Under the pieces are notes generated by a model. That model saw only the letters and a program-made list of their open reading frames with translations, made no database searches and had not been told where the DNA came from. DNA of 64,000 nt from Thalassobellus sp050294475 (GTDB lineage: Bacteria; Bacteroidota; Bacteroidia; Flavobacteriales; Flavobacteriaceae), in NCBI GenBank assembly GCA_050294475.1, contig JBNKOE010000024.1:62001-126000 (forward strand), given 5' to 3'. The translations under genes were made by a program, and so were the position numbers. Shown piece after piece: positions 34,778 to 43,216 of the stretch; within the stretch, counting starts at the first letter, position 1, and every line of letters begins with the position of its first letter.

Positions 34778-35542
34778 CTATTTTATTTTGGTAAACGACA
34801 CTTTATTTTCAAAAGCGTTAGTTATAAAATCGTCTTCTAAACCATTTACAATCCAAGTTTCAACATTCGCTTTTTTAGCAACTGCAGCAGCTTCAATTTT
34901 AGACTGCATACCGCCACTGCCATGTGATGATTTCGAATTCACTACCTGATTTATTAAAGCATCAAAATCTTCAACAATTGTTATAGTTTCTGGCTTACCA
35001 CTTTCAATAGATTCTTTAGTATAAATTCCATTTGTATTGGTTGCTATAATAAATAAATCGACTTCTAAAAGTGATGCTGTTAATGCACCTAATTTATCGT
35101 TATCACCAAACTTAATTTCATCGGTAGCTACAGTATCATTTTCATTAATAATTGGAATGTAATTATTATTAACTAACACATTAATAGTGTTTACAATATT
35201 GGTTTTACTCTGTTCTTTTTTAAAATCGGAATAAGACAATAAACACTGTGAGGTTAACAAACCATATTCTCTAAAAATTTCTTGATAAATTCTTATAAGA
35301 TGTGGTTGCCCAATAGATGCTAAAGCTTGTTTTACAAACAATTCTTTTCGCTGACTTTCTAATTTCACAAACTGTTTTGCCACAGCAATAGCGCCAGAAC
35401 TCACTATAATAAACTCGCAAGTATCTTGAAGTTTTGCAATTTGATTTGCTAAATCTTCTATTTTACCTCTAGAAATATTATCAGTTTCTTTAGTGAGTGT
35501 ATTCGACCCAATTTTGAGTAATATGCGTTTCTTTTTCTGCAT
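34778..35542 (-). CDS. proB: Glutamate 5-kinase without PUA domain
   Basis: An amino acid kinase that phosphorylates glutamate in proline synthesis. Motifs: RILLKIGSNTLTK, FIIVSSGAIAVAK, ENDTVATDEIKFGDNDKLGA, and TNTNGIYTKE. The protein has 254 residues; E. coli ProB has 367 because of a C-terminal PUA domain, which is absent here. It lies 2 bases after proA, and both probably form a complex. Confidence 0.93.
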   Translation of the reverse strand: MQKKKRILLKIGSNTLTKETDNISRGKIEDLANQIAKLQDTCEFIIVSSGAIAVAKQFVKLESQRKELFVKQALASIGQPHLIRIYQEIFREYGLLTSQCLLSYSDFKKEQSKTNIVNTINVLVNNNYIPIINENDTVATDEIKFGDNDKLGALTASLLEVDLFIIATNTNGIYTKESIESGKPETITIVEDFDALINQVVNSKSSHGSGGMQSKIEAAAVAKKANVETWIVNGLEDDFITNAFENKVSFTKIK

Positions 35543-35544
35543 TA

Positions 35545-36738
35545 TTATCTTGTTTGCCCATTACCGTGAACATACCATTTATTAGTTACTAAATGTTGTA
35601 AACCAATAGGGCCACGTTGGTGTAATTTATCAGTACTAATCGCTAATTCGCCACCAAGCCCTAATTGACCGCCATCGGTAAAACGTGTAGATGCATTATG
35701 ATAAACAGCTGCTGTATCTACATTTTCCATGAACATTTTAGCTTCACCTTCATTAGTTGTTACAATAACCGAAGAATGTCCCCCAGAATATTTATTTATC
35801 ATAGCAATCGCATCTTGATTAGATGCTATTTCACCAATGAGGATTTTATAATCTAAAAATTCTTGATACCAAATATCATCAGAAGTAATTGCTTCAACAT
35901 CGTGAGTTTTAGAGATTACTTCATCTCCTAAAACTTTAATTTTTGAATCATTTAATTTTGAAATTAACGTGCTTACAAATTCCTTTTTATTTGGAAGATT
36001 TTCGTCAATTAAAACCTTATCAACGGCATTACAAGCTGATATTTTTGACTTTCCGTTTAGAATAACATCAATAGCAATATCTAAATCGGCTTCTCTGTGC
36101 ACATACACAAAATTGTTTCCTCGTCCGCTAATAATTACAGGGCAAGTTGCATGCTCTTTTACAAAAGCAATTAAACGTTCGCCACCACGAGGAACAATTA
36201 AATCTACTTTTTGAGTTGGTTTTTCTAAAAAGGCTTGTGTTTCCGTTCTATTGAACTGTAAATACTCCACCCAATCGGTTGAAGCACCATGTGCTTTTAA
36301 GGCCTGATGCCACAATTCAACAATTTTCAAATTCGAATTTAAAGACTCTTTGCCTCCTTTTAATAAAATTTTATTACCCGATTTAAATGCAATTCCACCA
36401 GCTTCCACAGTTACATCTGGTCTAGATTCATAAATAATTAAAACCGTACCAAATGATGCTGTTTTATTATAAACCTGCATCCCATTGTCGTGCTTAAAAC
36501 TAAAACGTTCTACTCCAACAGGATCTTCTTGAGATGCTAAATGTGTAACCGATTTAATCATTTCATCAACCTTTGAATCATCCACTTTTAAACGATCGAA
36601 CATAGAAATATCGTCGCCTTTATAAGCGTTTAAATCGGTTTTATTAATTTCAATAATTGCTTGCCTTTCTTCTTCTAAAAGTGATGCCATCTTTAATAGT
36701 ACAGCATTTCGTTTTTCAATAGATAGTAAGGTGTTCAT
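35545..36738 (-). CDS. proA: Glutamate-5-semialdehyde dehydrogenase
   Basis: The enzyme reduces glutamyl 5-phosphate to glutamate semialdehyde. The aldehyde dehydrogenase fold is shown by GTVLIIYESRPDVTVEAGG, KSGNKILLKGGKES, VDLIVPRGGERLI and NAVDKVLID, with the catalytic Cys in SKISACNAVDK. The C-terminal FTDGGQLGLGGELAIST and HQRGPIGLQHL are ProA hallmarks. Length 397 residues. proB follows 2 bases later. Confidence 0.95.
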   Translation of the reverse strand: MNTLLSIEKRNAVLLKMASLLEEERQAIIEINKTDLNAYKGDDISMFDRLKVDDSKVDEMIKSVTHLASQEDPVGVERFSFKHDNGMQVYNKTASFGTVLIIYESRPDVTVEAGGIAFKSGNKILLKGGKESLNSNLKIVELWHQALKAHGASTDWVEYLQFNRTETQAFLEKPTQKVDLIVPRGGERLIAFVKEHATCPVIISGRGNNFVYVHREADLDIAIDVILNGKSKISACNAVDKVLIDENLPNKKEFVSTLISKLNDSKIKVLGDEVISKTHDVEAITSDDIWYQEFLDYKILIGEIASNQDAIAMINKYSGGHSSVIVTTNEGEAKMFMENVDTAAVYHNASTRFTDGGQLGLGGELAISTDKLHQRGPIGLQHLVTNKWYVHGNGQTR

Positions 36739-36816
36739 TTTTTTGTTTTTTATATTAATATCTGATAGTGTACTAATTCTATAATTGAATAGACAATACC
36801 ATTTTATAATTTTATG

Positions 36817-37950
36817 TTAAAATTTTTCCAAAACATTTTTAAGAGCTTCAAAAAACTGATCGACATGTTCTTTTTTAATTGTTAAAGGCGGTAAAATTCT
36901 AAGTAATTTTTTATTTGAAGCACCACCAGTAAATATATGCTCATTGTAAATTAATGCTTTGCGTAAATCGCCTACTTCAAAATCGAATTCTAAACCAATC
37001 ATCAATCCACGTCCTTTAATATTTTTTATCTGTGGAATGGTTTTAGCAATTGAAATAAAATATTCAGAAATAGAGTTTACATTATCTATAAGATTTTCCT
37101 CTTCAATGGTATTTAAAACAGCAAGTCCAGCAGCACATGCTAAATGATTTCCGCCAAACGTAGTACCCAACATACCATATTTCGCTTCAATACTTGGGTG
37201 AATTAATATGCCTCCAATTGGAAACCCATTACCCATTCCTTTAGCTATAGAAATAATCTCTGGTGTTACGTTATAATATTGAAACGCAAAGAACTTACCA
37301 GAACGCCCGTAGCCAGATTGCACCTCATCGGCAATAAAAAAAGTATTGTTTACTTTACATAAAACATCTACTTCTTCAAAAAAGGAGGCAGAAGCTTGAT
37401 CTAATCCACCAACTCCTTGAATAAACTCAACAATAACAGCACATACATCGCCTTTTTCTAATTCGGTTTTAACCGCTTCAATATCGTTTAAATCTAAAAT
37501 AGTAACTTGTTGTTGCGCATTTATTGGCGCAATAATATTCTTATTATCAGTTGCTGCTACAGCTGCCGATGTACGACCGTGAAAGCCATTTTTAAAAGCA
37601 ATAACTCGCGATTTTCCTGTTTTAAAGGATGCTAATTTTAAAGCATTTTCGTTGGCTTCGGCACCAGAATTACATAAAAACAATTCGTAGTCTTTACATC
37701 CTGATAAACTTTCAATTTTATCAGCCAATTCTACTTGTAACGGATTTTGAACAGCATTAGAATAAAAGCCTAATGCTTCTACTTGTTTGGTAACTGCCTG
37801 AACATAATTAGGGTGTGCATGACCAATTGAAATCACTGCATGTCCTCCGTAAAGGTCTAAATACTCCGTTCCGGCATCGTCATATACATGGACATCTTTA
37901 GCTGAAACTGGGGTTACATTATATAATGGATAAACGTCAAATAATGGCAT
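36817..37950 (-). CDS. argD: N-acylornithine aminotransferase
   Basis: A class III PLP aminotransferase of 377 residues. Motifs: YLDLYGGHAVISIGHAHP, LFLCNSGAEANENALKLA, FKNGFHGRTSAAVAAT, IADEVQSGYGRSGKFFAF and the PLP lysine in SIAKGMGNGFPIGG. It converts N-acylglutamate semialdehyde to N-acylornithine. It lies 1 base before proC in a mixed arginine/proline block. Ornithine aminotransferase is the alternative, but argC, argB and argF' around it favour ArgD. Confidence 0.92.
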   Translation of the reverse strand: MPLFDVYPLYNVTPVSAKDVHVYDDAGTEYLDLYGGHAVISIGHAHPNYVQAVTKQVEALGFYSNAVQNPLQVELADKIESLSGCKDYELFLCNSGAEANENALKLASFKTGKSRVIAFKNGFHGRTSAAVAATDNKNIIAPINAQQQVTILDLNDIEAVKTELEKGDVCAVIVEFIQGVGGLDQASASFFEEVDVLCKVNNTFFIADEVQSGYGRSGKFFAFQYYNVTPEIISIAKGMGNGFPIGGILIHPSIEAKYGMLGTTFGGNHLACAAGLAVLNTIEEENLIDNVNSISEYFISIAKTIPQIKNIKGRGLMIGLEFDFEVGDLRKALIYNEHIFTGGASNKKLLRILPPLTIKKEHVDQFFEALKNVLEKF

Positions 37951-37951
37951 T

Positions 37952-38746
37952 TTAATTCTTTTTAAGTTGATTTATTTTTTCAAAGGAAGCTACAATACCT
38001 TGAATTAAAGCAGAGCTTAACCCTTGGTGTTCCATCGCATTTAAACCTTCAATAGTACAACCACTTGGTGTTGTTACACGGTCTATTTCTTGCTCTGGAT
38101 GTCTTCCTGATTCTATTAATAAGCTAGCCGCACCAAAGCAGGTTTGTGTTGCTAACTCATGCGCTTCGTGTGCCTCAAAACCTAATTGAATAGCACCTTG
38201 AGTTGTAGCACGCACAAGGCGCATCCAAAATGCAATACCACTAGCGCAAATAACGGTTGCAGCTTGAATTAAATCTTCTGGAATTACTAAAGTAGTTCCT
38301 AATAAATTAAAAACATCTTGAGCCAATGTTACTTTATCTTGAGCTTTATCATTAGCAGCAATGCAGGTCATAGATTTACCAATTGAAATGGCTGTATTTG
38401 GCATCACGCGAATAATATTTTTATCGCTACCAATAATGTTTTCTATTCTAGGAATTTCAACACCTGCAGCCACAGAAATAACAATATGCTTATCGGTTAT
38501 TTTAGACACAACACTTTCTAAAACCTTATCAATGTGTTTAGGTTGCAATGCAAAAATGACCATATCTGATTGTTCTACAGCTAAAACATTATCGTTTGTA
38601 ACAGTAACATTATCAAGCGTTTTATAAGCATTTACATTTGCTGTATTTTTATCACTTAAATATAGCGTTGTAAACGCCTCATTTTCAATAAGTCCTTTTG
38701 CAATAGCACTTCCTAAATTTCCAGTTCCAATAATGGCTATTTTCAT
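37952..38746 (-). CDS. proC: Pyrroline-5-carboxylate reductase
   Basis: The last step of proline synthesis reduces pyrroline-5-carboxylate with NAD(P)H. MKIAIIGTGNLGSAIAKGL is the Rossmann motif at the start, VMPNTAISIGKSMT follows in the middle, and TPSGCTIEGLNAME is the C-terminal signature. I start the gene at 38746. An ATG at 38851 in frame would add 35 residues, but that extension is a translation of dispersed repeat copy C and is not conserved protein. With this start the product has 264 residues, the normal length. Confidence 0.94.
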   Translation of the reverse strand: MKIAIIGTGNLGSAIAKGLIENEAFTTLYLSDKNTANVNAYKTLDNVTVTNDNVLAVEQSDMVIFALQPKHIDKVLESVVSKITDKHIVISVAAGVEIPRIENIIGSDKNIIRVMPNTAISIGKSMTCIAANDKAQDKVTLAQDVFNLLGTTLVIPEDLIQAATVICASGIAFWMRLVRATTQGAIQLGFEAHEAHELATQTCFGAASLLIESGRHPEQEIDRVTTPSGCTIEGLNAMEHQGLSSALIQGIVASFEKINQLKKN

Positions 38747-38770
38747 GATTCTAATATTTTTAATTCTTTT

Positions 38771-38862
38771 TTTGGCGTTACCACAAGGGTCGCGCTTTAA
38801 GCTATATCTTTTTTTGCCATATATGGCAGCAAAAAAAGGATGCCGCATCAATCGCTAACGCG
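38771..38862. repeat. Dispersed repeat, copy C (GGCGTTACC...CTAACGC family)
   Basis: The head GGCGTTACCACAAGGGTCGC and the next bases GCTTTA are identical to copy A. The tail is CAATCGCTAACGC. The middle has a long stem, ATCTTTTTTTGCC with GGCAGCAAAAAAAGGAT around ATATAT. It sits between argC and proC. Confidence 0.75.
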
Positions 38863-38885
38863 CCAGTATCAAGCCTTACTTACTA

Positions 38886-39869
38886 TTAAAAATAAGTTGC
38901 TTTTAATCCTAATCCTGTGGTTTCTTCCAATCCGAACATTAAATTCATATTTTGAACGGCTTGTCCAGAAGCTCCTTTTAATAAATTATCAATAACACTC
39001 GTTATCAACAATTTACCATTATGTTTATGTAAATGTATTAAACATTTATTGGTATTCACAACCTGTTTCATGTGTAAAAATTCATCTGAAATAAAAGTAA
39101 ATTTAGCATCTGCATAAAATGCATTATAAATAGCTTTCGCCTCTTCTACTGTTCCTTCAAAATTGGTATAAAGTGTAGCAAAAATACCTCTCGAAAAATT
39201 ACCTCTATTTGGCATAAATATAATTTCAGAAGAAAAATCGTTTTGTAACAGATTAACTGATTGATTAATTTCTCCTAAATGCTGATGCGTAAATGGTTTG
39301 TAATACGAAAAATTGTTATCTCTCCATGTGTAATGCGTTGTTGCACTTAGCGATGTTCCTGCACCTGTTGCACCTGTAACGGCATTAATATGAACGTCGT
39401 TATTTAATAACCCTGCATTTGCTAATGGCAACAAACCTAACTGAATGGCTGTTGCAAAACAACCTGGATTTGCAATATAATTTGCCGTCTTAATGTCTTC
39501 TCTTTGCAATTCTGGCAAACCATAAACAAAGGTTTTTCCGTTAAAAACTTTATCAACTTCTAATCTAAAATCATTTCCTAAATCGATAATCTTCGTATTA
39601 TCTGAAAACGTATTTGCAGATAAAAACTTAACCGAATTGCCATGACCTAAACATAAAAACAAAACATCAACTTCTGGGTTTACAGTATTAGTAAATTCTA
39701 AATCTAACGATCCTACTAAATCTTGATGTATTCTACTTATTTTATTACCTGCATTGGATGTGCTATACACAAAATTAATATTCGTATTTGGATGATTAAT
39801 AAGCAATCTTATTAATTCACCTGCTGTATAACCTGCTCCGCCAATAATTCCAACTTGTATTTTCTTCAT
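38886..39869 (-). CDS. argC: N-acyl-gamma-glutamyl-phosphate reductase
   Basis: It reduces N-acylglutamyl phosphate to the semialdehyde. Motifs: VGIIGGAGYTAGELIRLL at the N-terminus, VYGLPELQREDI, and the catalytic Cys in NPGCFATAIQLGLLPL, followed by VTGATGAGTSLS. The 327-residue length is normal for the short ArgC type. It lies 89 bases after argG. Confidence 0.95.
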   Translation of the reverse strand: MKKIQVGIIGGAGYTAGELIRLLINHPNTNINFVYSTSNAGNKISRIHQDLVGSLDLEFTNTVNPEVDVLFLCLGHGNSVKFLSANTFSDNTKIIDLGNDFRLEVDKVFNGKTFVYGLPELQREDIKTANYIANPGCFATAIQLGLLPLANAGLLNNDVHINAVTGATGAGTSLSATTHYTWRDNNFSYYKPFTHQHLGEINQSVNLLQNDFSSEIIFMPNRGNFSRGIFATLYTNFEGTVEEAKAIYNAFYADAKFTFISDEFLHMKQVVNTNKCLIHLHKHNGKLLITSVIDNLLKGASGQAVQNMNLMFGLEETTGLGLKATYF

Positions 39870-39910
39870 TTTATACTGTTTTTATTCTATTTCCACATAT
39901 CACAAATTAT

Positions 39911-39936
39911 GTGACTTCTCCTTTCGTCGAAATGAC
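39911..39936. repeat. TTTCGTCGAAATGAC-type repeat, decayed
   Basis: GTGACTTCTCCTTTCGTCG and AAATGAC. It resembles the GTCATTTCGAC...GGAGAA repeats common in Bacteroidota, in the gap between argC and argG. Only one copy is seen here. Confidence 0.4.
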
Positions 39937-39958
39937 TCAGTTAATCAATTTAAATTAC

Positions 39959-41137
39959 TTATTTAGAATTTACTTGTTGATATATTTTGTTTTGGTTTCC
40001 GAATATTTTAATAAAACCTTTAGCTTCATCAGCAGTCCAGCCTTTATTTTCTTCTCCGTAACTTCCAAATTTAGCACTCATTAAATCATGTTCTGAACTA
40101 ATGCCATCTAAAGAAAAATGGTACGGTTTTAATGTAACAGTTACATCACCCGAAACCGTTTCTTGACTACTTTCTAAAAAAGCTTCTATATTTCGCATCA
40201 CAGGATCTAAATATTGACCTTCATGCAAATGCATACCATAAAAACTTGCCAAATATTCTTTATGCTGTAATTGCCATTTAGTTAGAGTATGTTTCTCTAA
40301 TAAATGATGCGCTTTTATAGTAATTAATGCTGCTGCTGCTTCAAAACCAACACGCCCTTTAATACCCACAATAGTATCTCCCACATGAATATCTCTACCA
40401 ATTGCATAGGCCGACGCTAAACTATTTAATACTTCAATATTTACCTCAGGATTATTTCCAACACCATTTACCTCTACTAATTCGCCTTTTTCAAAAGTTA
40501 ATTTTACTTTCTCTTCTTCGGCATGTTTTAATTGCGATGGATATGCAGAATCTGGTAATGGTTTCTCTGAAGTTAATGTTTCTGAACCACCAACACTAGT
40601 TCCCCAAAGTCCTTTATTAATAGAATACTTTGCTTTTTCCCAAGACATATCAATACCATTGGCTTTCAAATAGTCAATTTCTTCTTGTCTAGTTAATTTC
40701 TCATCTCTAATTGGCGTAATAATTTTAATATTTGGTGCCAAGGTTTGAAAAATCATGTCGAAACGAACTTGGTCATTTCCTGCACCCGTACTACCATGTG
40801 CTATATATTCTGCATCAATACTTTTTGCATATTCAACAATTTCAATAGCTTGAATAATACGCTCTGCACTAACCGATAAAGGATAAGTGCTATTTTTTAA
40901 TACATTACCAAACACTAAATACTTTACAACTTTTTGGTAAAACGTTGCTACCGCATCAATGTTTTTATACGTTGTAACACCCATTTTATAAGCATTACTT
41001 TCAATATGGCTTATTTCTTCTTTTGTAAAACCACCTGTGTTAACGCTTACTGCATGAACATCATATTCTTTAGACAAACTTACTGCACAGTACGAAGTAT
41101 CTAATCCGCCACTATACGCTATTACTAATTTTTTCAT
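39959..41137 (-). CDS. argG: Argininosuccinate synthase
   Basis: It joins citrulline and aspartate with ATP. The PP-loop is KLVIAYSGGLDTSYCAVSL at the start; HGSTGAGNDQVRFD and WEKAKYSINKGLWGTSVGG are family text. I chose the ATG at 41137 (MKKLVIAYSGG), because the upstream ATG at 41161 adds eight poorly conserved residues. The product has 392 residues. It lies 39 bases after the GNAT gene and leads the arginine block. Confidence 0.95.
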   Translation of the reverse strand: MKKLVIAYSGGLDTSYCAVSLSKEYDVHAVSVNTGGFTKEEISHIESNAYKMGVTTYKNIDAVATFYQKVVKYLVFGNVLKNSTYPLSVSAERIIQAIEIVEYAKSIDAEYIAHGSTGAGNDQVRFDMIFQTLAPNIKIITPIRDEKLTRQEEIDYLKANGIDMSWEKAKYSINKGLWGTSVGGSETLTSEKPLPDSAYPSQLKHAEEEKVKLTFEKGELVEVNGVGNNPEVNIEVLNSLASAYAIGRDIHVGDTIVGIKGRVGFEAAAALITIKAHHLLEKHTLTKWQLQHKEYLASFYGMHLHEGQYLDPVMRNIEAFLESSQETVSGDVTVTLKPYHFSLDGISSEHDLMSAKFGSYGEENKGWTADEAKGFIKIFGNQNKIYQQVNSK

Positions 41138-41176
41138 TGTTATTCTATTTTTCATTTCCATAAAAATGGAAAAATT

Positions 41177-41800
41177 TTATTTTCTTTCTTTTTTAAGAAA
41201 AAGTGCTTCTTTAATACTTTTTAATCTTTTGAAAACACTTTCTTTAATAGGTTCTACTTGTTCTTTTTTTGCTTTTGGGTCGTATAACATGCCTGTGCAC
41301 AAACACATTTTTCTATTGGTTCGTGTTAAAACATCATAATTTTTACAAGTTTGGCAACCATCCCAAAAAGACTGATCGTCTGTGAGTTCTGAAAATGGCA
41401 CAGGCTTATACCCTAAATCGCTATTCAATTTCATAACAGCAGAACCCGTTGTAATACTAAACACTTTTGCATCAGGAAACTTTGTTCTGGAATGCTGAAA
41501 CACTTTATGTTTAATTCTTTTTGCTAAACCAATATTTCTATAATCTGGATGCACAATTAAACCCGAGTTGGCTACAAACTTGCCATGTCCCCATTTTTCT
41601 ATATAACAAAACCCTGCAAATCTAGTGCCTTCTAAGGCAATAACAGCATTGCCATTTTTCATTTTAGTTGCAACATATTCTGGTGTTCTTCTTGCAATTC
41701 CTGTACCTCTTACTTGAGCAGATTCTGCAATTACATCACATATTTCTTGTGCATACTTTACATGATCATCATTTGCTATTATGACATCTATTTTTTTCAT
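41177..41800 (-). CDS. GNAT family acyltransferase, probable N-acylglutamate synthase
   Basis: A 207-residue acyltransferase whose gene opens the arginine cluster. GNAT text: NGNAVIALEGTRFAGFCYI, LIVHPDYRNIGLAKRIK, and FSITTGSAVMKLNSDLGY. A C-terminal extension carries four cysteines (GCQTCKNYD and KMCLCTG), possibly a metal site. No other ArgA or ArgJ is present, so I infer that this protein acylates glutamate. Bacteroidota relatives next to argG are candidates for that role. Whether acetyl-CoA or succinyl-CoA is used is open. Confidence 0.75.
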   Translation of the reverse strand: MKKIDVIIANDDHVKYAQEICDVIAESAQVRGTGIARRTPEYVATKMKNGNAVIALEGTRFAGFCYIEKWGHGKFVANSGLIVHPDYRNIGLAKRIKHKVFQHSRTKFPDAKVFSITTGSAVMKLNSDLGYKPVPFSELTDDQSFWDGCQTCKNYDVLTRTNRKMCLCTGMLYDPKAKKEQVEPIKESVFKRLKSIKEALFLKKERK

Positions 41801-41801
41801 G

Positions 41802-41838
41802 TGATTATAATCATCGTTTTTTATCGGTTACATGTAAC
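41802..41838. promoter_or_regulatory. Two 12-base palindromes in the arginine leader
   Basis: TGATTATAATCA (41802-41813) and GTTACATGTAAC (41827-41838) are both perfect palindromes, directly upstream of the GNAT start codon. They lie within the 5' leader expected from the promoter at 41865-41896. Operator function is a guess. Confidence 0.4.
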
Positions 41839-41864
41839 ATTCATTTAATCATTTACTAGAATAT

Positions 41865-41896
41865 CAAAATTTAGTTATGAATGTTTCATAAACGAA
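41865..41896 (-). promoter_or_regulatory. Candidate arginine-cluster promoter with operator in the spacer
   Basis: On the minus strand TTCG (41893-41896), a 19-base spacer and TAAATTTTG (41865-41873) approximate TTTG-N19-TAnnTTTG. The spacer is almost entirely a 17-base inverted repeat, TTATGAAACATTCATAA (41875-41891). Its TGAA...TTCA arms recall ArgR boxes. The first gene starts at 41800. Confidence 0.5.
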
Positions 41897-42021
41897 TACC
41901 GTCTAAATAAACTTTAAAAATTAAATACTTGTTGTTTAAAATCCAACGAGATTATAGAGCATAGACTTATACAGGATAAGCACAATAATTATTAAACTTC
42001 TATAAATGGATTTTTTGCTCT

Positions 42022-42085
42022 CGGGGAAGTAGGACGCACCTACTTCAAAATAAAATTAAACCCCCAGGGGGCGACGAAAACGACG
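42022..42085. other. GC-rich hairpin cluster in a low-GC gap
   Basis: The 497-base gap 41801-42297 holds this block. GAAGTAGG-ACGCA-CCTACTTC (42026-42046) is a perfect 8-bp hairpin. CCCCCAGGGGG (42061-42071) and the direct repeat CGACGAAAACGACG follow. On the minus strand CCCC-CTG-GGGG precedes TTTAATTTTATTTT, like a terminator for the lipoprotein gene at 42298. The rest of the gap shows nothing else beyond the arginine promoter. Confidence 0.45.
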
Positions 42086-42297
42086 TGTAGGATTTATGGT
42101 ATTAACTAATATGTTCCAAAACTGAACATTAACTTCTGTAATAATATAATTTACCGTTTTCATAATAATAGTAACTCTAAATCGTCGGCCTTAGCCCCTT
42201 TCGTTAACTAGATAGTGCAATATTACATAAAAAAAATGACGTAATACAAAGGAAATTACAAAATATACTAAATTTTGAAGTTAAAAAACTGAAAAAA

Positions 42298-42774
42298 TTA
42301 TTTCACATTAATAATAACTGGAAGTTCGAATGCTGTTTTTACCTGTTGGCCACGTTTTATTGCTGGAAATATTTTAGGCAATGAATCTATACTTTTATTA
42401 AGTAAGGTTTTAATATTTGGAATGCCCTGCAATGTTAATGAATCGATTTTTGAACTAGAAAGCGATAATACACCAGTTTCAGACACTTGAAAACTTAACA
42501 TAATAGTATCATTAATATCTTGAGTAACAACAATGCCCTCACTATCTAAAAAACTAAAAATTTGTGTTGCTAAGCGACTTTCAAAACATTGTTTTTTTTC
42601 TTGTTTCGTAGTTAAAGAATCACAAGAAGAGAAGGTTGGATATACATCAACATCCTTCCAATCAAAGGTTTCTAACTCTTCATTTAAAATAGCCTCAGAT
42701 GATGTTTTTTTTACATTAAAATACTCGCATGAGGTGAGCATAAAGGCTAATATAAAAACGTAGAGGTGCTTCAT
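42298..42774 (-). CDS. Lipoprotein with TonB C-terminal-like sequence
   Basis: A 158-residue exported protein with a lipoprotein signal (LAFMLTSC, Cys 16). After it, DVDVYPTFSSCDSL, KKQCFESRL and FQVSETGVLSL follow the pattern seen in TonB C-terminal-like domains of flavobacteria (a Cys pair before an amphipathic helix and two strands). It lacks an N-terminal TonB membrane anchor, so energy transduction is unlikely. It stands alone; neighbours give no clue. Confidence 0.6.
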   Translation of the reverse strand: MKHLYVFILAFMLTSCEYFNVKKTSSEAILNEELETFDWKDVDVYPTFSSCDSLTTKQEKKQCFESRLATQIFSFLDSEGIVVTQDINDTIMLSFQVSETGVLSLSSSKIDSLTLQGIPNIKTLLNKSIDSLPKIFPAIKRGQQVKTAFELPVIINVK

Positions 42775-42965
42775 GGATTAAAAGTAATCACGAAAATACG
42801 ATTTTTTTAGATTATTAACTCACACTATTTCTCATCTTCTTCTTTATTAACTTTAAGAAACTTTTCTTTTTTAACTCTGTAATAAGATAATTTGCAAAAT
42901 CTTTCATCTTATTATCTAGAAACTTTTATTAAAATCTTCTTTAAGCAAGTATTTTATAGAAGAAA

Positions 42966-42992
42966 CCCTGTGGGTCTCTCACCTCCACAGGG
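42966..42992. terminator. Hairpin CCCTGTGG/CCACAGGG in a 440-base gap
   Basis: CCCTGTGG and CCACAGGG form a perfect 8-bp stem around GTCTCTCACCT. On the minus strand TTTCTTCT follows, so it may end transcripts of the two-component operon, 225 bases after the response regulator stop. The rest of 42775-43216 shows no gene. Confidence 0.4.
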
Positions 42993-43216
42993 CTATGTAA
43001 ATTGCTATTATCAACAAAAAAAATCGAGGGATTAATTAATTTTTTGAAGTGTTGACATTCAAATTTAAATAAACTATATGTTATACAAGTGCGGAAAACC
43101 CGTAATAATTATGCGGATTAAGTATAGAAGTCAAGTATACTAAGCTCTACCAAGGATTAAAAAATATTTATTTTTTTTAATTATTTACTTAAAACGAAAG
43201 AATTAGACTATATGAT

